From: Bradyrhizobium cosmicum
Lineage (GTDB): Bacteria; Pseudomonadota; Alphaproteobacteria; Rhizobiales; Xanthobacteraceae
Reading direction: 5' to 3'
DNA: 64,000 bases
Assembly: GCF_007290395.2 (NCBI RefSeq)
Contig: NZ_CP041656.2
Location: 6,853,501 to 6,917,500 of the forward strand
The notes under the pieces are model-generated. The model did not search any database, was not told the origin of the DNA, and saw nothing but the letters and a program-made list of their open reading frames with translations. Shown here in pieces: positions 16,217 through 25,541 of this stretch. Numbering within the stretch: position 1 is the first letter of the stretch; each line of letters opens with the position of its first letter. The translations under genes and the position numbers were made by a program.

Positions 16217-17155
16217 TTAACTCCCCCACCTTAGCGCCAGCGCATCGCGCTCCCGAGCCAGCTCCAGCAACCCTGCCCGCGTCGCCGGATGCAGCGGCTG
16301 GAGCGGATGGCGCACGGTGTCGGACTTGATGACGCCGCCGGCCTGCATCATGACCTTGCAGGCGATCAGGCCGCATTGGCGGTTCTCGTAATTGATCAGC
16401 GGCAGCCAGCGCTCGTAGGCGGCTTTCGCCTCCTCGCGCTTGCCGGCAAAATAAGGATCGATGATCTGGCGAATGCCGTCGGGATAACCGCCGCCCGTCA
16501 TGGCGCCGGTGGCACCGGCATCGAGATCGGCGAGCAGCGTGATCGCCTCCTCGCCGTCCCAGGGGCCTTCGATGTCCTTGCCGCCCGCCTCGATCAGGCT
16601 GCGCAGCTTTGATGCAGCACCGGGCACCTCGATCTTGAAGTAACGGATGTTGGCGAAGTCGCGCGACAGCCGCGCCAGCAGGTCCACTGACAGCGGCGTG
16701 CCCGCCACCGGCGCGTCCTGGATCATGATGGGAATGGTGATGGCGTCCGAGAGCACCTTGAAGAATTCGACGATGCCTTTTTCGGGCACGCGAAAGGTTG
16801 CGCCGTGATAGGGCGGCATCACCATCACCATGGCAGCGCCGGCCGCTTCAGCCTGCCTGCTGCGTGCGGCGCAGACGGCCGAGCTGAAATGGGTGGTGGT
16901 GACGATCACAGGCACGCGGCCCGCCACATGCTCCAGCACCGCATGCATCACGGTCTCCCGCTCGGCGTCGGTGAGCACGAACTGCTCGGAGAAATTGGCG
17001 AGGATGCAGAGGCCGTGCGAACCGGCATCGATCATGAAGTCGACGCAGCGGCGCTGGCCTTCCAGATCCAGCTCGCCGCGTTCATCGAAGATGGTGGGCA
17101 CCACCGGGAACACGCCGCGATAGGGGCGCTGGGCCTTGTGTGGGGTGACCGGCAT
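16217..17155 (-). CDS. DapA/NAL-family aldolase, likely L-2-keto-3-deoxyarabonate dehydratase
   Basis: This 312-residue protein of the dihydrodipicolinate synthase/N-acetylneuraminate lyase superfamily closely recalls Azospirillum L-KDA dehydratase: RGVFPVVPTIFDERGELDL, MIDAGSHGLCILANFSEQF, PPYHGATFRVPE, EGPWDGEEAITLLADL and ATGAMTGGGYPDGIR. The Schiff-base lysine is in RYFKIEVPG. The reaction converts L-2-keto-3-deoxyarabonate to alpha-ketoglutarate semialdehyde in non-phosphorylating L-arabinose breakdown. The start at 17155 has GGAGAG six bases upstream; an in-frame ATG four codons earlier is less well placed. No other arabinose gene is adjacent. Confidence 0.8.
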   Translation of the reverse strand: MPVTPHKAQRPYRGVFPVVPTIFDERGELDLEGQRRCVDFMIDAGSHGLCILANFSEQFVLTDAERETVMHAVLEHVAGRVPVIVTTTHFSSAVCAARSRQAEAAGAAMVMVMPPYHGATFRVPEKGIVEFFKVLSDAITIPIMIQDAPVAGTPLSVDLLARLSRDFANIRYFKIEVPGAASKLRSLIEAGGKDIEGPWDGEEAITLLADLDAGATGAMTGGGYPDGIRQIIDPYFAGKREEAKAAYERWLPLINYENRQCGLIACKVMMQAGGVIKSDTVRHPLQPLHPATRAGLLELARERDALALRWGS

Positions 17156-17278
17156 CGAACTCTCCATCCCTGATGTTCCTGTCGTCCGTTGCCGCGCTGG
17201 CGCGGCGTCACAGATGTACCTGGCGCAAGCATCGGCGGCAATGCCGGCCCGCGCGCCGTGGGAACAGGGGACAGAGTG

Positions 17279-19360
17279 TCAGGCCGATTTCACCGCGCCA
17301 AGGAAGCCCTCGACCGCTGTGCGGAGACGGTCGGCATCGGCCGACATCTTCTTCACGGAGTCGGTGAGCACCGTGCCGGCGTTGCCGGTCTCCTGGTTGA
17401 GCTTGGCGACGCCGCCGATGGTATCGGTGACCTCGCGGGTACCTTGCGCCGCCTGCTGGAAGTTGCGCGAGATCTCGGTGGTCGCGGCGCGCTGCTCCTC
17501 CACAGCCGCTGCAATCGCGGTCATCTTCTCGTCGATGCCGCTGATGGCGCCGCCGATGGAGCGGATCGCGGCGACGGCCTGCCCTGTCGCCCCCTGGATC
17601 TCCTCGACCTGCCGCGAGATCTCTTCCGTTGCGTTTGCGGTCTGCGCCGCGAGGCTCTTGACCTCGCCCGCGACCACGGCAAAGCCGCGGCCGGCCTCTC
17701 CGGCGCGCGCGGCCTCGATAGTCGCGTTCAGCGCCAGCAGATTGGTCTGACCGGCGATGGCGTGGATCATCTTCACGACCTCACCGATCCGGCTCGCGGT
17801 CTGATCGAGGACTTCGACGGTCGCGTTGGTCTGCTCGACCTGCGCGACAGCTTCACGAGCCTCGCGCGCGCTGGACTGCACCTGTGCGGAGATCTCGCCG
17901 ACGGACGCCGAGAGCTCCTCGGTCGCAGCCGCGATGGTTTCGAGATTGTTGGTGGCCTGCTCGGCCGCGGAGGAGACCGCCGCGGTCTGGCTGCTGGATT
18001 CGGCAACCAGCGAGCGCACGCCCGTGGCCGTCCCATCGAGCTCCCGTGCCGATGCCGCGACGCTGTGAATGACGGCCTGCACTGTGTCGTCGAAGCTGCG
18101 GCACGCGGCATCCACGGTGCCGGAGCGCGCGAGCTGCAGCGCCTGCTGCGATTCGCGTTCCTGGCCCAGGCGCTCCGCGGTCGCAGCGCTCTCACGCAGG
18201 CTTTCGAGCGCGGCGGCCATCGTGCCGAATTCGTCGGGATATGCGGATTGCGGAACCGGCGTTGCATAGTCGCGCGCACTGATCCGGGCGATCGCATCGA
18301 GGATGGCCCGCACCGGGCGCATCAGGCGGTTGCGGACCACATAGACACCGGCCAGCGTCACGGCGAGAGCGAACAGGAAGGCGAGCGATTGCAGGACGAG
18401 ATTGGTGAGCGCCTTGGCCTGAACGGCCTCTGCGCGCGCGATGGACTGGTCCAGCGCCTTGGTCGCGACGCCGACGATGAGCGAGAATGGCGACTGGCAG
18501 AGCGTATTCCACTCGGAGGCGGGCATCGCGGGCTTGCCGCTACCATCGAAGTTCTTCGTGAGCTCGCCGATCTGCTTCAGCACGCCGTCGGTCTTGGCCT
18601 GCGCGTCCTTGGCTGCGGTGACCAGATCAGCGGTCACGTCAGGCGCGGCCAGCAACTCGGCCATGCCGGCCCAGCCCGAGGCGATGGTTCCGTCCCATTG
18701 CGCCAGCTGGCGCTTCTGGTTGTCATCCAGTGGCCTGCTGCTGTTGACGTTCGAGCGCAGCATCGAGCAATGGATTCCATAGCGATCCCGCACCTGCCAG
18801 GCGAGGCGACGGACCTGAATCATGCGGGCGATGAAGGGATCGTTCATCCACGCGCGGTTCGACACCGCGGTGGAGGCGAGGTTTGCCGTGTCGATCACCT
18901 TGGTGACGGAATCGTACCAGGGCATGGTCCGCTCGATCTTGCGCTCGGCGCGCGGGCGCTTGGCCTCGTCGTAGAATAGCTGAAATTGCGGTGCAGCGTC
19001 GTTCCAGCGCTGTTTCAACGTCCCGGCGAGCTCGTCACGGCGAGCGAATTCGACGGTTGAGAGCGCGGTGCCAATGGCGTCATAGCCGCCCTGCTCGGCC
19101 TTCTCGGCGGCCTCGAGCTTCGCACGCGGCTCGTCTTCGCCGAGGATCGCGCTCTGGGCGTCGCCGCGATTGTTGCGCAAGGACAGCACGCCCTGGAAAA
19201 TCGCCTTGTCGGCGGCAGCAAGCCGCTCGGTCTCGAGACTCTCGCTGTAGCGACCGAACGCCCCGACCATCTGAATCGCCGTCGCTGCCAGCGCACCGGC
19301 CGCCAGCAGAGCCATCAAGGTCAGAAGAAGCGAGCTTACCGATTTCTTAAATATTGCCAT
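17279..19360 (-). CDS. Methyl-accepting chemotaxis protein
   Basis: This 693-residue transmembrane chemoreceptor has membrane segment 1 at about residues 8-30, a large periplasmic sensor region to about residue 320, and membrane segment 2 at [25 protein letters not shown] domain ([19 protein letters not shown]) and a cytoplasmic signalling domain follow, with the conserved hairpin tip region [20 protein letters not shown] and [16 protein letters not shown]. The sensor domain is not one I can name; it is mostly helical. The start at 19360 (MAIFKKS) places the first hydrophobic segment correctly. No che genes are nearby, so it is an orphan receptor. Confidence 0.92.
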   Translation of the reverse strand: MAIFKKSVSSLLLTLMALLAAGALAATAIQMVGAFGRYSESLETERLAAADKAIFQGVLSLRNNRGDAQSAILGEDEPRAKLEAAEKAEQGGYDAIGTALSTVEFARRDELAGTLKQRWNDAAPQFQLFYDEAKRPRAERKIERTMPWYDSVTKVIDTANLASTAVSNRAWMNDPFIARMIQVRRLAWQVRDRYGIHCSMLRSNVNSSRPLDDNQKRQLAQWDGTIASGWAGMAELLAAPDVTADLVTAAKDAQAKTDGVLKQIGELTKNFDGSGKPAMPASEWNTLCQSPFSLIVGVATKALDQSIARAEAVQAKALTNLVLQSLAFLFALAVTLAGVYVVRNRLMRPVRAILDAIARISARDYATPVPQSAYPDEFGTMAAALESLRESAATAERLGQERESQQALQLARSGTVDAACRSFDDTVQAVIHSVAASARELDGTATGVRSLVAESSSQTAAVSSAAEQATNNLETIAAATEELSASVGEISAQVQSSAREAREAVAQVEQTNATVEVLDQTASRIGEVVKMIHAIAGQTNLLALNATIEAARAGEAGRGFAVVAGEVKSLAAQTANATEEISRQVEEIQGATGQAVAAIRSIGGAISGIDEKMTAIAAAVEEQRAATTEISRNFQQAAQGTREVTDTIGGVAKLNQETGNAGTVLTDSVKKMSADADRLRTAVEGFLGAVKSA

Positions 19361-19482
19361 GGGGTCAAGGGGCCTACTCTGCAAGAGAGGCCACCTTGCA
19401 CTGCGACATGCCAATGTTTCGTTAAGGTTTTAGTTGAATTGGAGCGGTCCTGCCTGCACGCTTTCGGACGCCCCGCGGTCCT

Positions 19483-20253
19483 CTACGCGACCCTGGTGAA
19501 ATCCGGCGGGCGGCGCTCGGCGAACGCGGTGAATGCCTCGCGCGCCTCGGCCGTGCGCAGCCGCTGTGCGAACTGCTCGCCTTCCGCCTGCATCTGCGCC
19601 AGCAACATTTCGCCATTGCGCATCAGCTTCTTGGTCGCCGTGAGCGCGCCGGCCGGCTGGCGGGCAAGCCGCTGGGCGAGCGCAAAGGCCTCGGCATCGA
19701 GCTTGTCGAGCGGCACGACGCGGTTGGCGAGGCCCCATTCGAGCGCGGCCTTGGCCGGCACGGTCTCGCCGAGCGCAAACATCTCATAGGCGCGGGCGTA
19801 GCCGATGCGCGCCGGCATCAGCAGGCTTGAGGCTGCCTCCGGCACCAGCGCCAGGCTGACAAAGGGCGTCGACAATTGCGCATTGTCGGCGAGCACCACG
19901 AGGTCGCAGTGCAGCAGCATCGTGGTGCCGACACCGACGGCGCGGCCCTGCACGGCTGCGACCAGCGGTCGCGTGCAGCGCGCCAGCGACTGGATGAAGC
20001 GCACGACGTTGCGGCTGCCCTCCGACTTGCCCGCTGCGACCGCCGCGAATTCGCCGACGTCGTTGCCGGCGGTGAACATGTCGCCCTCGCCGCGGATCAG
20101 GATCACGCGGGCGGAGGGATCGAACTCGGCGGATTCGATGGTATCGGCGAGCTTGCCGTACATCGCATCGGTCAGCGCGTTCTTCTTGTCGGGGCGCGCC
20201 AGCGTGAGGGTGAGAATTCCGCCGTTGTTCTCGATCCGGACCAGGTCAGTCAT
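19483..20253 (-). CDS. Enoyl-CoA hydratase/isomerase family protein
   Basis: This 256-residue crotonase-fold enzyme acts on acyl-CoA thioesters. The oxyanion-hole segments are DMFTAGNDVGEF (about residues 60-71) and GRAVGVGTTMLLHCDLV (about 105-121). The glutamate of ALVPEAASS is kept, but the position of the first catalytic glutamate of classic hydratases holds threonine in GVGTTM. Isomerase or another crotonase chemistry is therefore as likely as hydration. GGAG precedes the ATG at 20253. A MarR regulator lies 11 bp upstream, in the same operon. Confidence 0.88.
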   Translation of the reverse strand: MTDLVRIENNGGILTLTLARPDKKNALTDAMYGKLADTIESAEFDPSARVILIRGEGDMFTAGNDVGEFAAVAAGKSEGSRNVVRFIQSLARCTRPLVAAVQGRAVGVGTTMLLHCDLVVLADNAQLSTPFVSLALVPEAASSLLMPARIGYARAYEMFALGETVPAKAALEWGLANRVVPLDKLDAEAFALAQRLARQPAGALTATKKLMRNGEMLLAQMQAEGEQFAQRLRTAEAREAFTAFAERRPPDFTRVA

Positions 20254-20264
20254 TTGTCGGCTCC

Positions 20265-20726
20265 TTATTCCTCTGAATCTCGCGAAGGGTCTCTTGGAAA
20301 TTTGTCCTGAATGCTCGTCAGCCAGCGCGCGACGACGTCGATCTCCGCGCTGGAAAATCCTTCCGTCAATGCCGCATTGATCCCGGCCGCATCGGTCTTC
20401 GCCTGCGCCAGCACGGTTCGGCCCTTCGGCGTCAGCCACACGCGCCAGGCCCGGCCGTCCTCGCGATCGGCCCGGCGCTCGACCAGCCTTGCCGCCACGC
20501 TGCGATCGACGAGCCCGGAAATCCCGGCCGGCCCCATGTCGAGCGCTGCGCCCGCCTCGCCCATCAGCACACCGTCCTGCTTGCCGAGAATGAACAGCAG
20601 CCCCGCCTGCGCCGGCGTCACCTCGCTCGAAGGCTGCGCCGCCATCCAGCGCTGCAACCGGCGTTGCGCGACATTCAGCAGATAGATCAGCCGATGATGC
20701 CTCGCTGCGGCTTCTTTATTTCGCAT
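20265..20726 (-). CDS. MarR-family transcriptional regulator
   Basis: This 153-residue winged-helix regulator has LLFILGKQDGVLMGEAGAALDMGPAGISGLVDRSVAARLVERRADREDGRAWRVWLTPKGR (in parts), the typical MarR recognition helix and wing. It heads an operon with the enoyl-CoA hydratase gene 11 bp downstream. MarR proteins in such pairs often sense acyl-CoA or aromatic ligands, so local control of the hydratase is inferred. Confidence 0.88.
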   Translation of the reverse strand: MRNKEAAARHHRLIYLLNVAQRRLQRWMAAQPSSEVTPAQAGLLFILGKQDGVLMGEAGAALDMGPAGISGLVDRSVAARLVERRADREDGRAWRVWLTPKGRTVLAQAKTDAAGINAALTEGFSSAEIDVVARWLTSIQDKFPRDPSRDSEE

Positions 20727-20770
20727 GCGAAGTATCTACTCGGGGCGGGCCACGTTGTCAAACGCCGCCT

Positions 20771-20917
20771 CTAGGGCGATTTGGCGCGGCAGCCGTCGAG
20801 GAACAGGGCCGCACAGATCTGCACCCGGCGCTCGATCTGCTTCCTGGACGGCAATGAGATGCCACCGTAGACCGCTGGGAGGTGCACAAGCGATAGCGGC
20901 GGAATGAACCACCGCCA
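20771..20917 (-). pseudogene. Remnant: C-terminal end of a TetR-type regulator
   Basis: A 48-codon open stretch after a TGA encodes a peptide including FIPPLSLVHLPAVYGG, SLPSRKQIERRVQ and ICAALFLDGCRA, ending in TAG at 20771. It resembles the last helices of TetR/AcrR regulators of Bradyrhizobium. No start codon, HTH or upstream continuation is present; the in-frame stop at 20918-20920 blocks it. It is a decayed gene tail, recognised by pattern only. Confidence 0.4.
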
Positions 20918-20939
20918 TCACGATCTCCTTGCACTCACC

Positions 20940-22601
20940 TCACGGCGCGCAGGCGAAGCTCGAAGCCTCCGTCACCGGTCCCGTCTTGTAGTGGGGCCAG
21001 GCCGGCCAGCGGCACAGCGGCAGCGCGCGCGACACCGCGAATGACGGCGCCTCGACCTTCTGCTCGCTGACCTCGAGGTCGCCGGGCGCGTTGCCTTTCT
21101 CGACCCAGTCGACCAGCGCGCTCAGCATGTCGACATTGGCCGGCGCGCCGGAGCCGACATGGTCGACGCCGGGCGCTGTGTAGAGCCGCGCGAATTCGGC
21201 GGTCTCGGCCTTGCCGAGCTTGCGCTCGACGCTCTGGAAATAGCGGATGCCGGCGTAGGGGCTCTGCGCATAGTCCGCCATGTGCTCGAGCATGATGAGA
21301 CGGCCGCCGCGGGCGCGGAAGCGGCTGAGATCCGGATCGGTCGAATCCATCAGGCGGGAGACTTCGAGCAAGCGCGCCTTGTGGTCCTCGGGCTTGTAGG
21401 TGGTGACGTCGAGCTTGGGATCGCGCGCGAACACATATTGAATGCCGCCGGCGCCATAGATCCAGGCGATGCCGTTATTGGGCGCTGGCGGCTGCGCGGG
21501 CGGCGCCGTGCCGAGCCACCACGCGACCCAGCCGCCGGTCGGGCCGACCGACGGCGTATCCTCGCCCGACACGCCCCAACCCGGATAATCGTCGAGACCG
21601 TTGGCGAGCGCGAACGGGAATTTGTAGGTCGCATGAAGCGTATTCACGGCCTTGATCTGTGCGTCGGTGAGACACTGATCGCCCGTCTTGCCGGACTCAC
21701 AGCGTAGCGTCTCGACCTTGAACGCCGCCTTGCAGGCGACGGGATCCTGCACCAGCGCATCGTCCGAACCATCGGCCTTGTCGCAAGCCGCCCGCACGGC
21801 GTCGCCGACGAGCTTGACCTGCGCCGGGTTGATCCAGCCCTCGCCCATGGTCGCAAGCCCCGAGCGGGTGCCGGCATGTTGCAGGCCGACCCAGTTGATG
21901 ACCGGCACACGTGCAAAGATGCCGTCGAAATCATCGGGGTAACGTTGCGCCATGGTGAGGCCTTCGCGGCCGCCTTCGGACGAGCCCATGAAGTACAGCT
22001 TCTCCGGCTTCTTGCCGTAGGCGCGTTCCATCAGCGCGACGGCGGCGTCGCGCACCTTCTTGTAGGCGCGATGGGCAAAGTTCTCGAAGGCTTCGTCGTT
22101 CAGAGCGAACACCTGAGGCGGCTCGCCCTGTTTGGTCTCATGGCCCGAGTCGGTGCCGTAGGTGACGAAACCGCGCGCCAGCGGCGACGGCTTTTCGAAA
22201 GGATAGGCCGGCGGCAGCCCGAGGCCCGTGATCAGCACGCCATTGAAGCCGCCGCCGCCATATTGCACCGAACGCCCATTCCATTCGACCGGCAGGTTGA
22301 CCTGGAACTTGATCGGCGGCGCCTTTGGATCGGTAGGGTCGATATGGCCGAGCACCTTGCAGAACGCGGGATTGGCGGGCGTGACGCGGCCTGACGGCGT
22401 CGGTCCACGCTCCGCAACGGCGATGAGCGACGGTGCCAGCAACGTCGCGGCGTCGATCTTCACGGCATCCGCGCCGCCGACGAGACCCTTGCAGACCGTA
22501 TCCGCATCCTCTGCCAGCGTCACCGCGAACGCGCCTGTCGCGCCCATCGCGGCCGCCGCGCCCACGAGCCATGCGCATAGCCTCGCTCTTGTCAGCGTCA
22601 T
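20940..22601 (-). CDS. Tannase/feruloyl esterase family protein
   Basis: This 553-residue exported alpha/beta-hydrolase has a signal peptide (ARLCAWLVGAAAAMGATGAFA). The nucleophile motif is YFMGSSEGGREG with serine in G-S-S-E-G. The family-typical VTYGTDSGHE lies upstream of it, and LIMLEHMADYAQSPY and GVDHVGSG near the C-terminus hold the charge-relay aspartate/histidine region. Tannase-family enzymes hydrolyse gallate or ferulate esters of plant phenolics, and the exact ester is unknown. The ATG at 22601 has GGTGG upstream; a GTG three codons earlier is possible. Confidence 0.85.
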   Translation of the reverse strand: MTLTRARLCAWLVGAAAAMGATGAFAVTLAEDADTVCKGLVGGADAVKIDAATLLAPSLIAVAERGPTPSGRVTPANPAFCKVLGHIDPTDPKAPPIKFQVNLPVEWNGRSVQYGGGGFNGVLITGLGLPPAYPFEKPSPLARGFVTYGTDSGHETKQGEPPQVFALNDEAFENFAHRAYKKVRDAAVALMERAYGKKPEKLYFMGSSEGGREGLTMAQRYPDDFDGIFARVPVINWVGLQHAGTRSGLATMGEGWINPAQVKLVGDAVRAACDKADGSDDALVQDPVACKAAFKVETLRCESGKTGDQCLTDAQIKAVNTLHATYKFPFALANGLDDYPGWGVSGEDTPSVGPTGGWVAWWLGTAPPAQPPAPNNGIAWIYGAGGIQYVFARDPKLDVTTYKPEDHKARLLEVSRLMDSTDPDLSRFRARGGRLIMLEHMADYAQSPYAGIRYFQSVERKLGKAETAEFARLYTAPGVDHVGSGAPANVDMLSALVDWVEKGNAPGDLEVSEQKVEAPSFAVSRALPLCRWPAWPHYKTGPVTEASSFACAP

Positions 22602-22683
22602 CGTTTCCACCCGGTTCTTGTGTTTTCGTTCAATCCGTCAGCAGGCCGCATTCAATGCGACCTTCCGCCGGCCGTCAACAAAG

Positions 22684-23928
22684 CTAGTGCTCGAATACGA
22701 GCCGCGCACCGACCGTACCCTCGAGGGCGCGGATCTGCTGGAGCAGCGTCGCCGAATCCTGCCCTGCCAGGTCGGCGTCGAGCACGACGTAGCCGAGGTC
22801 GCCGGAGGTCTCCAGATATTGCGCGATGATGTTGATGTCGCGCTGGAGGAAGACCTCGTTCAGCCGCCGAAGCATGCCCGGCACGTTGCGATGGACATGG
22901 CTGAAACGCGCGCCCGCGGGACGCAGATGCAGCTGCACCTCCGGGAAATTCACCGCGCCCATGGTCGAGCCGGTGATGAAATGGTCGACCAGCTTGCGCG
23001 CCACCTCGCCGCCGATGCGCTCCTGCGCCTCCTCGGTCGAGCCGCCGATATGCGGGGTGAGGATGACGTTGCCGAGGCCCTGCAGCGGACTCTTGAAGCG
23101 ATCGGAATTTGAGGACGGCTCGACCGGAAACACGTCGACGGCAGCACCTGCGAGATGGCCGTCGCGCAAGGCGCCAGCGAGCGCGTCGAGATCGACCACG
23201 GTGCCGCGGCTGTTGTTGATCAGGAACGAGCCCGGCTTCATCGCCCGCAGCTCCTTTTCGCCGATCATGCCTGCTGTCTCCGGCGTCTCCGGCACGTGCA
23301 GGCTGACGACGTCGCTCTGCGCCAGCAGTTCCTCCAGCTTTTCGACCGGCTCGGTGTTGCCGTGGCGGAGCTTGTCGGTGCGGTCGAAATAGATCACGCG
23401 CATGCCGATGGCTTCGGCGAGCGTCGAGAGCTGCGAGCCGATATTACCGTAGCCGATGATGCCGAGGGTGCGGCCGCGGACCTCGCGGCTGCCGGTCGCC
23501 GACTTGTCCCAGCCGCCCTCATGGGCCGATACCGAACGCGGGAAGATGCGCCGCAGCAGCATCACGATCTCGCCGATCACGAGTTCGGCAACGCTGCGCG
23601 TATTGGAGAACGGCGCGTTGAACACGGGAATACCGCGCTTGCGCGCCGCCAGGAGATCGACCTGATTGGTGCCGACGCTGAAGCAGCCGACCGCGAGAAG
23701 CTGGTCGGCCGCGGCGAGCACGTCATCGGTGATCTGGGTGCGCGAGCGGATGCCGAGCAGCGACACGCCCTTGAGAGCTCGTCGCAAATCCTCGCCATCC
23801 AGCGCCTTGGTCAGCCGCTCGACATTGGTGAAACCTGCGCTCCTGAACAGGTCCACGGCGCTGTCGTTGACGCCTTCGAGCAGCAGCGCCTTCGCGCTCC
23901 GCTCCGGGTTTTGGCCTGGGGCTGACAT
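22684..23928 (-). CDS. serA: D-3-phosphoglycerate dehydrogenase
   Basis: This 414-residue enzyme catalyses the first step of serine biosynthesis, oxidising 3-phosphoglycerate with NAD. The NAD-binding Rossmann motif is GIIGYGNIGSQ at about residues 155-165. Catalytic residues lie in NNSRGTVVD (Arg), DVFPVEP (Glu) and LTPHIGGST (His). A C-terminal ACT domain (HRNVPGMLRRLNEVF onward) suggests serine feedback. It is of the short E. coli type (410 residues), not the longer 529-residue type many Rhizobiales also carry, so a second serA may exist elsewhere. Confidence 0.93.
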   Translation of the reverse strand: MSAPGQNPERSAKALLLEGVNDSAVDLFRSAGFTNVERLTKALDGEDLRRALKGVSLLGIRSRTQITDDVLAAADQLLAVGCFSVGTNQVDLLAARKRGIPVFNAPFSNTRSVAELVIGEIVMLLRRIFPRSVSAHEGGWDKSATGSREVRGRTLGIIGYGNIGSQLSTLAEAIGMRVIYFDRTDKLRHGNTEPVEKLEELLAQSDVVSLHVPETPETAGMIGEKELRAMKPGSFLINNSRGTVVDLDALAGALRDGHLAGAAVDVFPVEPSSNSDRFKSPLQGLGNVILTPHIGGSTEEAQERIGGEVARKLVDHFITGSTMGAVNFPEVQLHLRPAGARFSHVHRNVPGMLRRLNEVFLQRDINIIAQYLETSGDLGYVVLDADLAGQDSATLLQQIRALEGTVGARLVFEH

Positions 23929-24054
23929 GGAATCTCCATAGGTAGCGGCTTTGCCCGCAGCTCATAGACCGCGGACGAGACGCAGCACAATAGGGTTTGG
24001 ATACGGGGAGAAGATGGCGCGGGGGTAGATGTGTTTGGCATCCCACCAGCCGCG

Positions 24055-24183
24055 TCATCCTGAGGCGCGAGTGATGGGGCGCGGAGCGCCCCATCGGGAG
24101 CCTCGAAGGATGAACGGCCCGGATGCTGCCGGGCCGTCGCTCTTCGAGGCCGCTGAAGAAGCGGCCACCTCAGGGTGAGGTGA
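24055..24183. repeat. Dispersed palindromic repeat (TCATCCTGAGG / CCTCAGGGTGA)
   Basis: The element lies upstream of serA. The ends TCATCCTGAGG and CCTCAGGGTGA are imperfect inverted arms. Internal hairpins GGGGCGC...GCGCCCC and CGGCCCGG...CCGGGCCG are perfect. This TCATCCTGAGG family is frequent in Bradyrhizobium intergenic DNA. It fills most of the 290-bp gap between serA and the rhodanese gene. Confidence 0.7.
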
Positions 24184-24218
24184 TGGAGTATTGGCGCGGA
24201 GCACGGGGACCGCTCGCG

Positions 24219-25451
24219 TCAAATCACGTAAAACCCATGCGTGCCGTCAAGACGCAGCTGCTCGACCAATCCGTATTCCCAGTCGAGATAGGCCTGCATC
24301 GCACGCTCGGCCACGTCGGTGCCTTCATAGGGCCGGCGATAGCGGTGCGCCGGGTCGGGCTTCGGCAGCACGCGCGGCGGGCCGATTTCGAGCGTGCCGT
24401 CGTAGCCGCCTTCGAGCACATAGACCTCCCAGCCCATCTGCGCGAGCCAGGACGCCGTCATGTCGGCGCGCACGCCCTTATCGTCGGTCAGGACGATGCG
24501 CGCACCGCGCACCGGAGCGGCCATGTCGGTCTCCTGCACCAGTTGTCCGCCGGGATAATGGCGGAAGCCGGGGAGATGGCCGGCCGCATATTCTTCCGCA
24601 TCGCGTACGTCGAAGCGATACAGCGTACGATCGGCCCGCCCAGCAAGCGCCGCCATCTCGCCTGCGCCGATGTGGCGGACGCCGGCGCGATAGGCGACGT
24701 CGCGGGCATTGGCCGGGCCGCCCTCGAACGCTCCGATCGCGCCGCGCCGGTCAGCACCGTGGTTGAGGCTGTGCCGCGCCAGCGTCCAACCGATGGTGCC
24801 GTTGCGCAGCGCCCGCACCTTGTTGGGCACGCCGGCATTGATCAGCGACTGGGTGCCGATGATCGATCGGGTGCGGCCAGCACAATTGACGATGATGGTG
24901 GTGTCGGGATCGGGCGCGGCCTGCCCCGCCCGCAGCACCAGCTCCGCACCGGGCACGCTGACGGAGCCTGGAATGTTCATGGTCGCATATTCGTCGAAGC
25001 GGCGGACGTCGAGGATGGCGATGTTGGCCTTCTCGGCGATGAGTTTTGCGACCTCGTCGGCGCTGAACGAGGGCGTATGCCTGCGCGACTCGACCAGCTC
25101 GCCGAACGCCTTGGAATAGGAATTGACGTCCTCGAAGACCTGATAGCCCGCATCGCGCCAGGCCTTCAGTCCGCCATCGAGCGCACTGATGTTGGTGTAG
25201 CCGAGCGTGGCGAGGCGTTCGGCCCCCGTGGCGACGAGGCCCTCGCCGTCATCATAGAGTACGATTCCCACGTCCTTGCGCGGCAGCCGCACCTCGGCTT
25301 CGATGGCGATCCGGTCCGCGGCCATATTGGCGGCAAACAACGGATGGCCGGTGGCGAAGCCGGCCTCATGCCTGAGATCGAGCAGCGCGATCTCTTCGCG
25401 CAAGAGCAATGCGCGGCGGATGTCGGCGGGTGTGACGGTCGGAAGCTTCAT
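24219..25451 (-). CDS. Triple-rhodanese-domain protein
   Basis: This 410-residue protein is built of three rhodanese-like domains, at about residues 5-110, 125-225 and 255-365. Only the middle domain keeps the sulfur-carrying cysteine (Cys190 in IIVNCAGRTRS). At the same place the first has LYDDGEG and the third LTDDKG, so both should be inactive. Sulfur transfer from thiosulfate or persulfide is the family reaction; the physiological donor is unknown. It is a single gene flanked by a repeat on its left and a DUF1963 gene on its right. Confidence 0.88.
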   Translation of the reverse strand: MKLPTVTPADIRRALLLREEIALLDLRHEAGFATGHPLFAANMAADRIAIEAEVRLPRKDVGIVLYDDGEGLVATGAERLATLGYTNISALDGGLKAWRDAGYQVFEDVNSYSKAFGELVESRRHTPSFSADEVAKLIAEKANIAILDVRRFDEYATMNIPGSVSVPGAELVLRAGQAAPDPDTTIIVNCAGRTRSIIGTQSLINAGVPNKVRALRNGTIGWTLARHSLNHGADRRGAIGAFEGGPANARDVAYRAGVRHIGAGEMAALAGRADRTLYRFDVRDAEEYAAGHLPGFRHYPGGQLVQETDMAAPVRGARIVLTDDKGVRADMTASWLAQMGWEVYVLEGGYDGTLEIGPPRVLPKPDPAHRYRRPYEGTDVAERAMQAYLDWEYGLVEQLRLDGTHGFYVI

Positions 25452-25541
25452 GGCGTGAACCTTGACGAGAGCAGGCCATGGCTTTTGAACGATTGGGCGG
25501 GCCTTGGCTAGCCACCCGGGAGACCTGCATGGTGAACGTCA

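Noticed and set aside
16206..16227. Terminator hairpin at the end of the aldolase gene (GGGGGAG/CTCCCCC)
   Set aside because: It overlaps the stop codon and has no T-run, so a terminator role is not supported.
17189..18979. Long plus-strand frame opposite the chemoreceptor
   Set aside because: It is a frame shadow of the MCP gene with Leu/Arg/Gly-rich, low-complexity translation.
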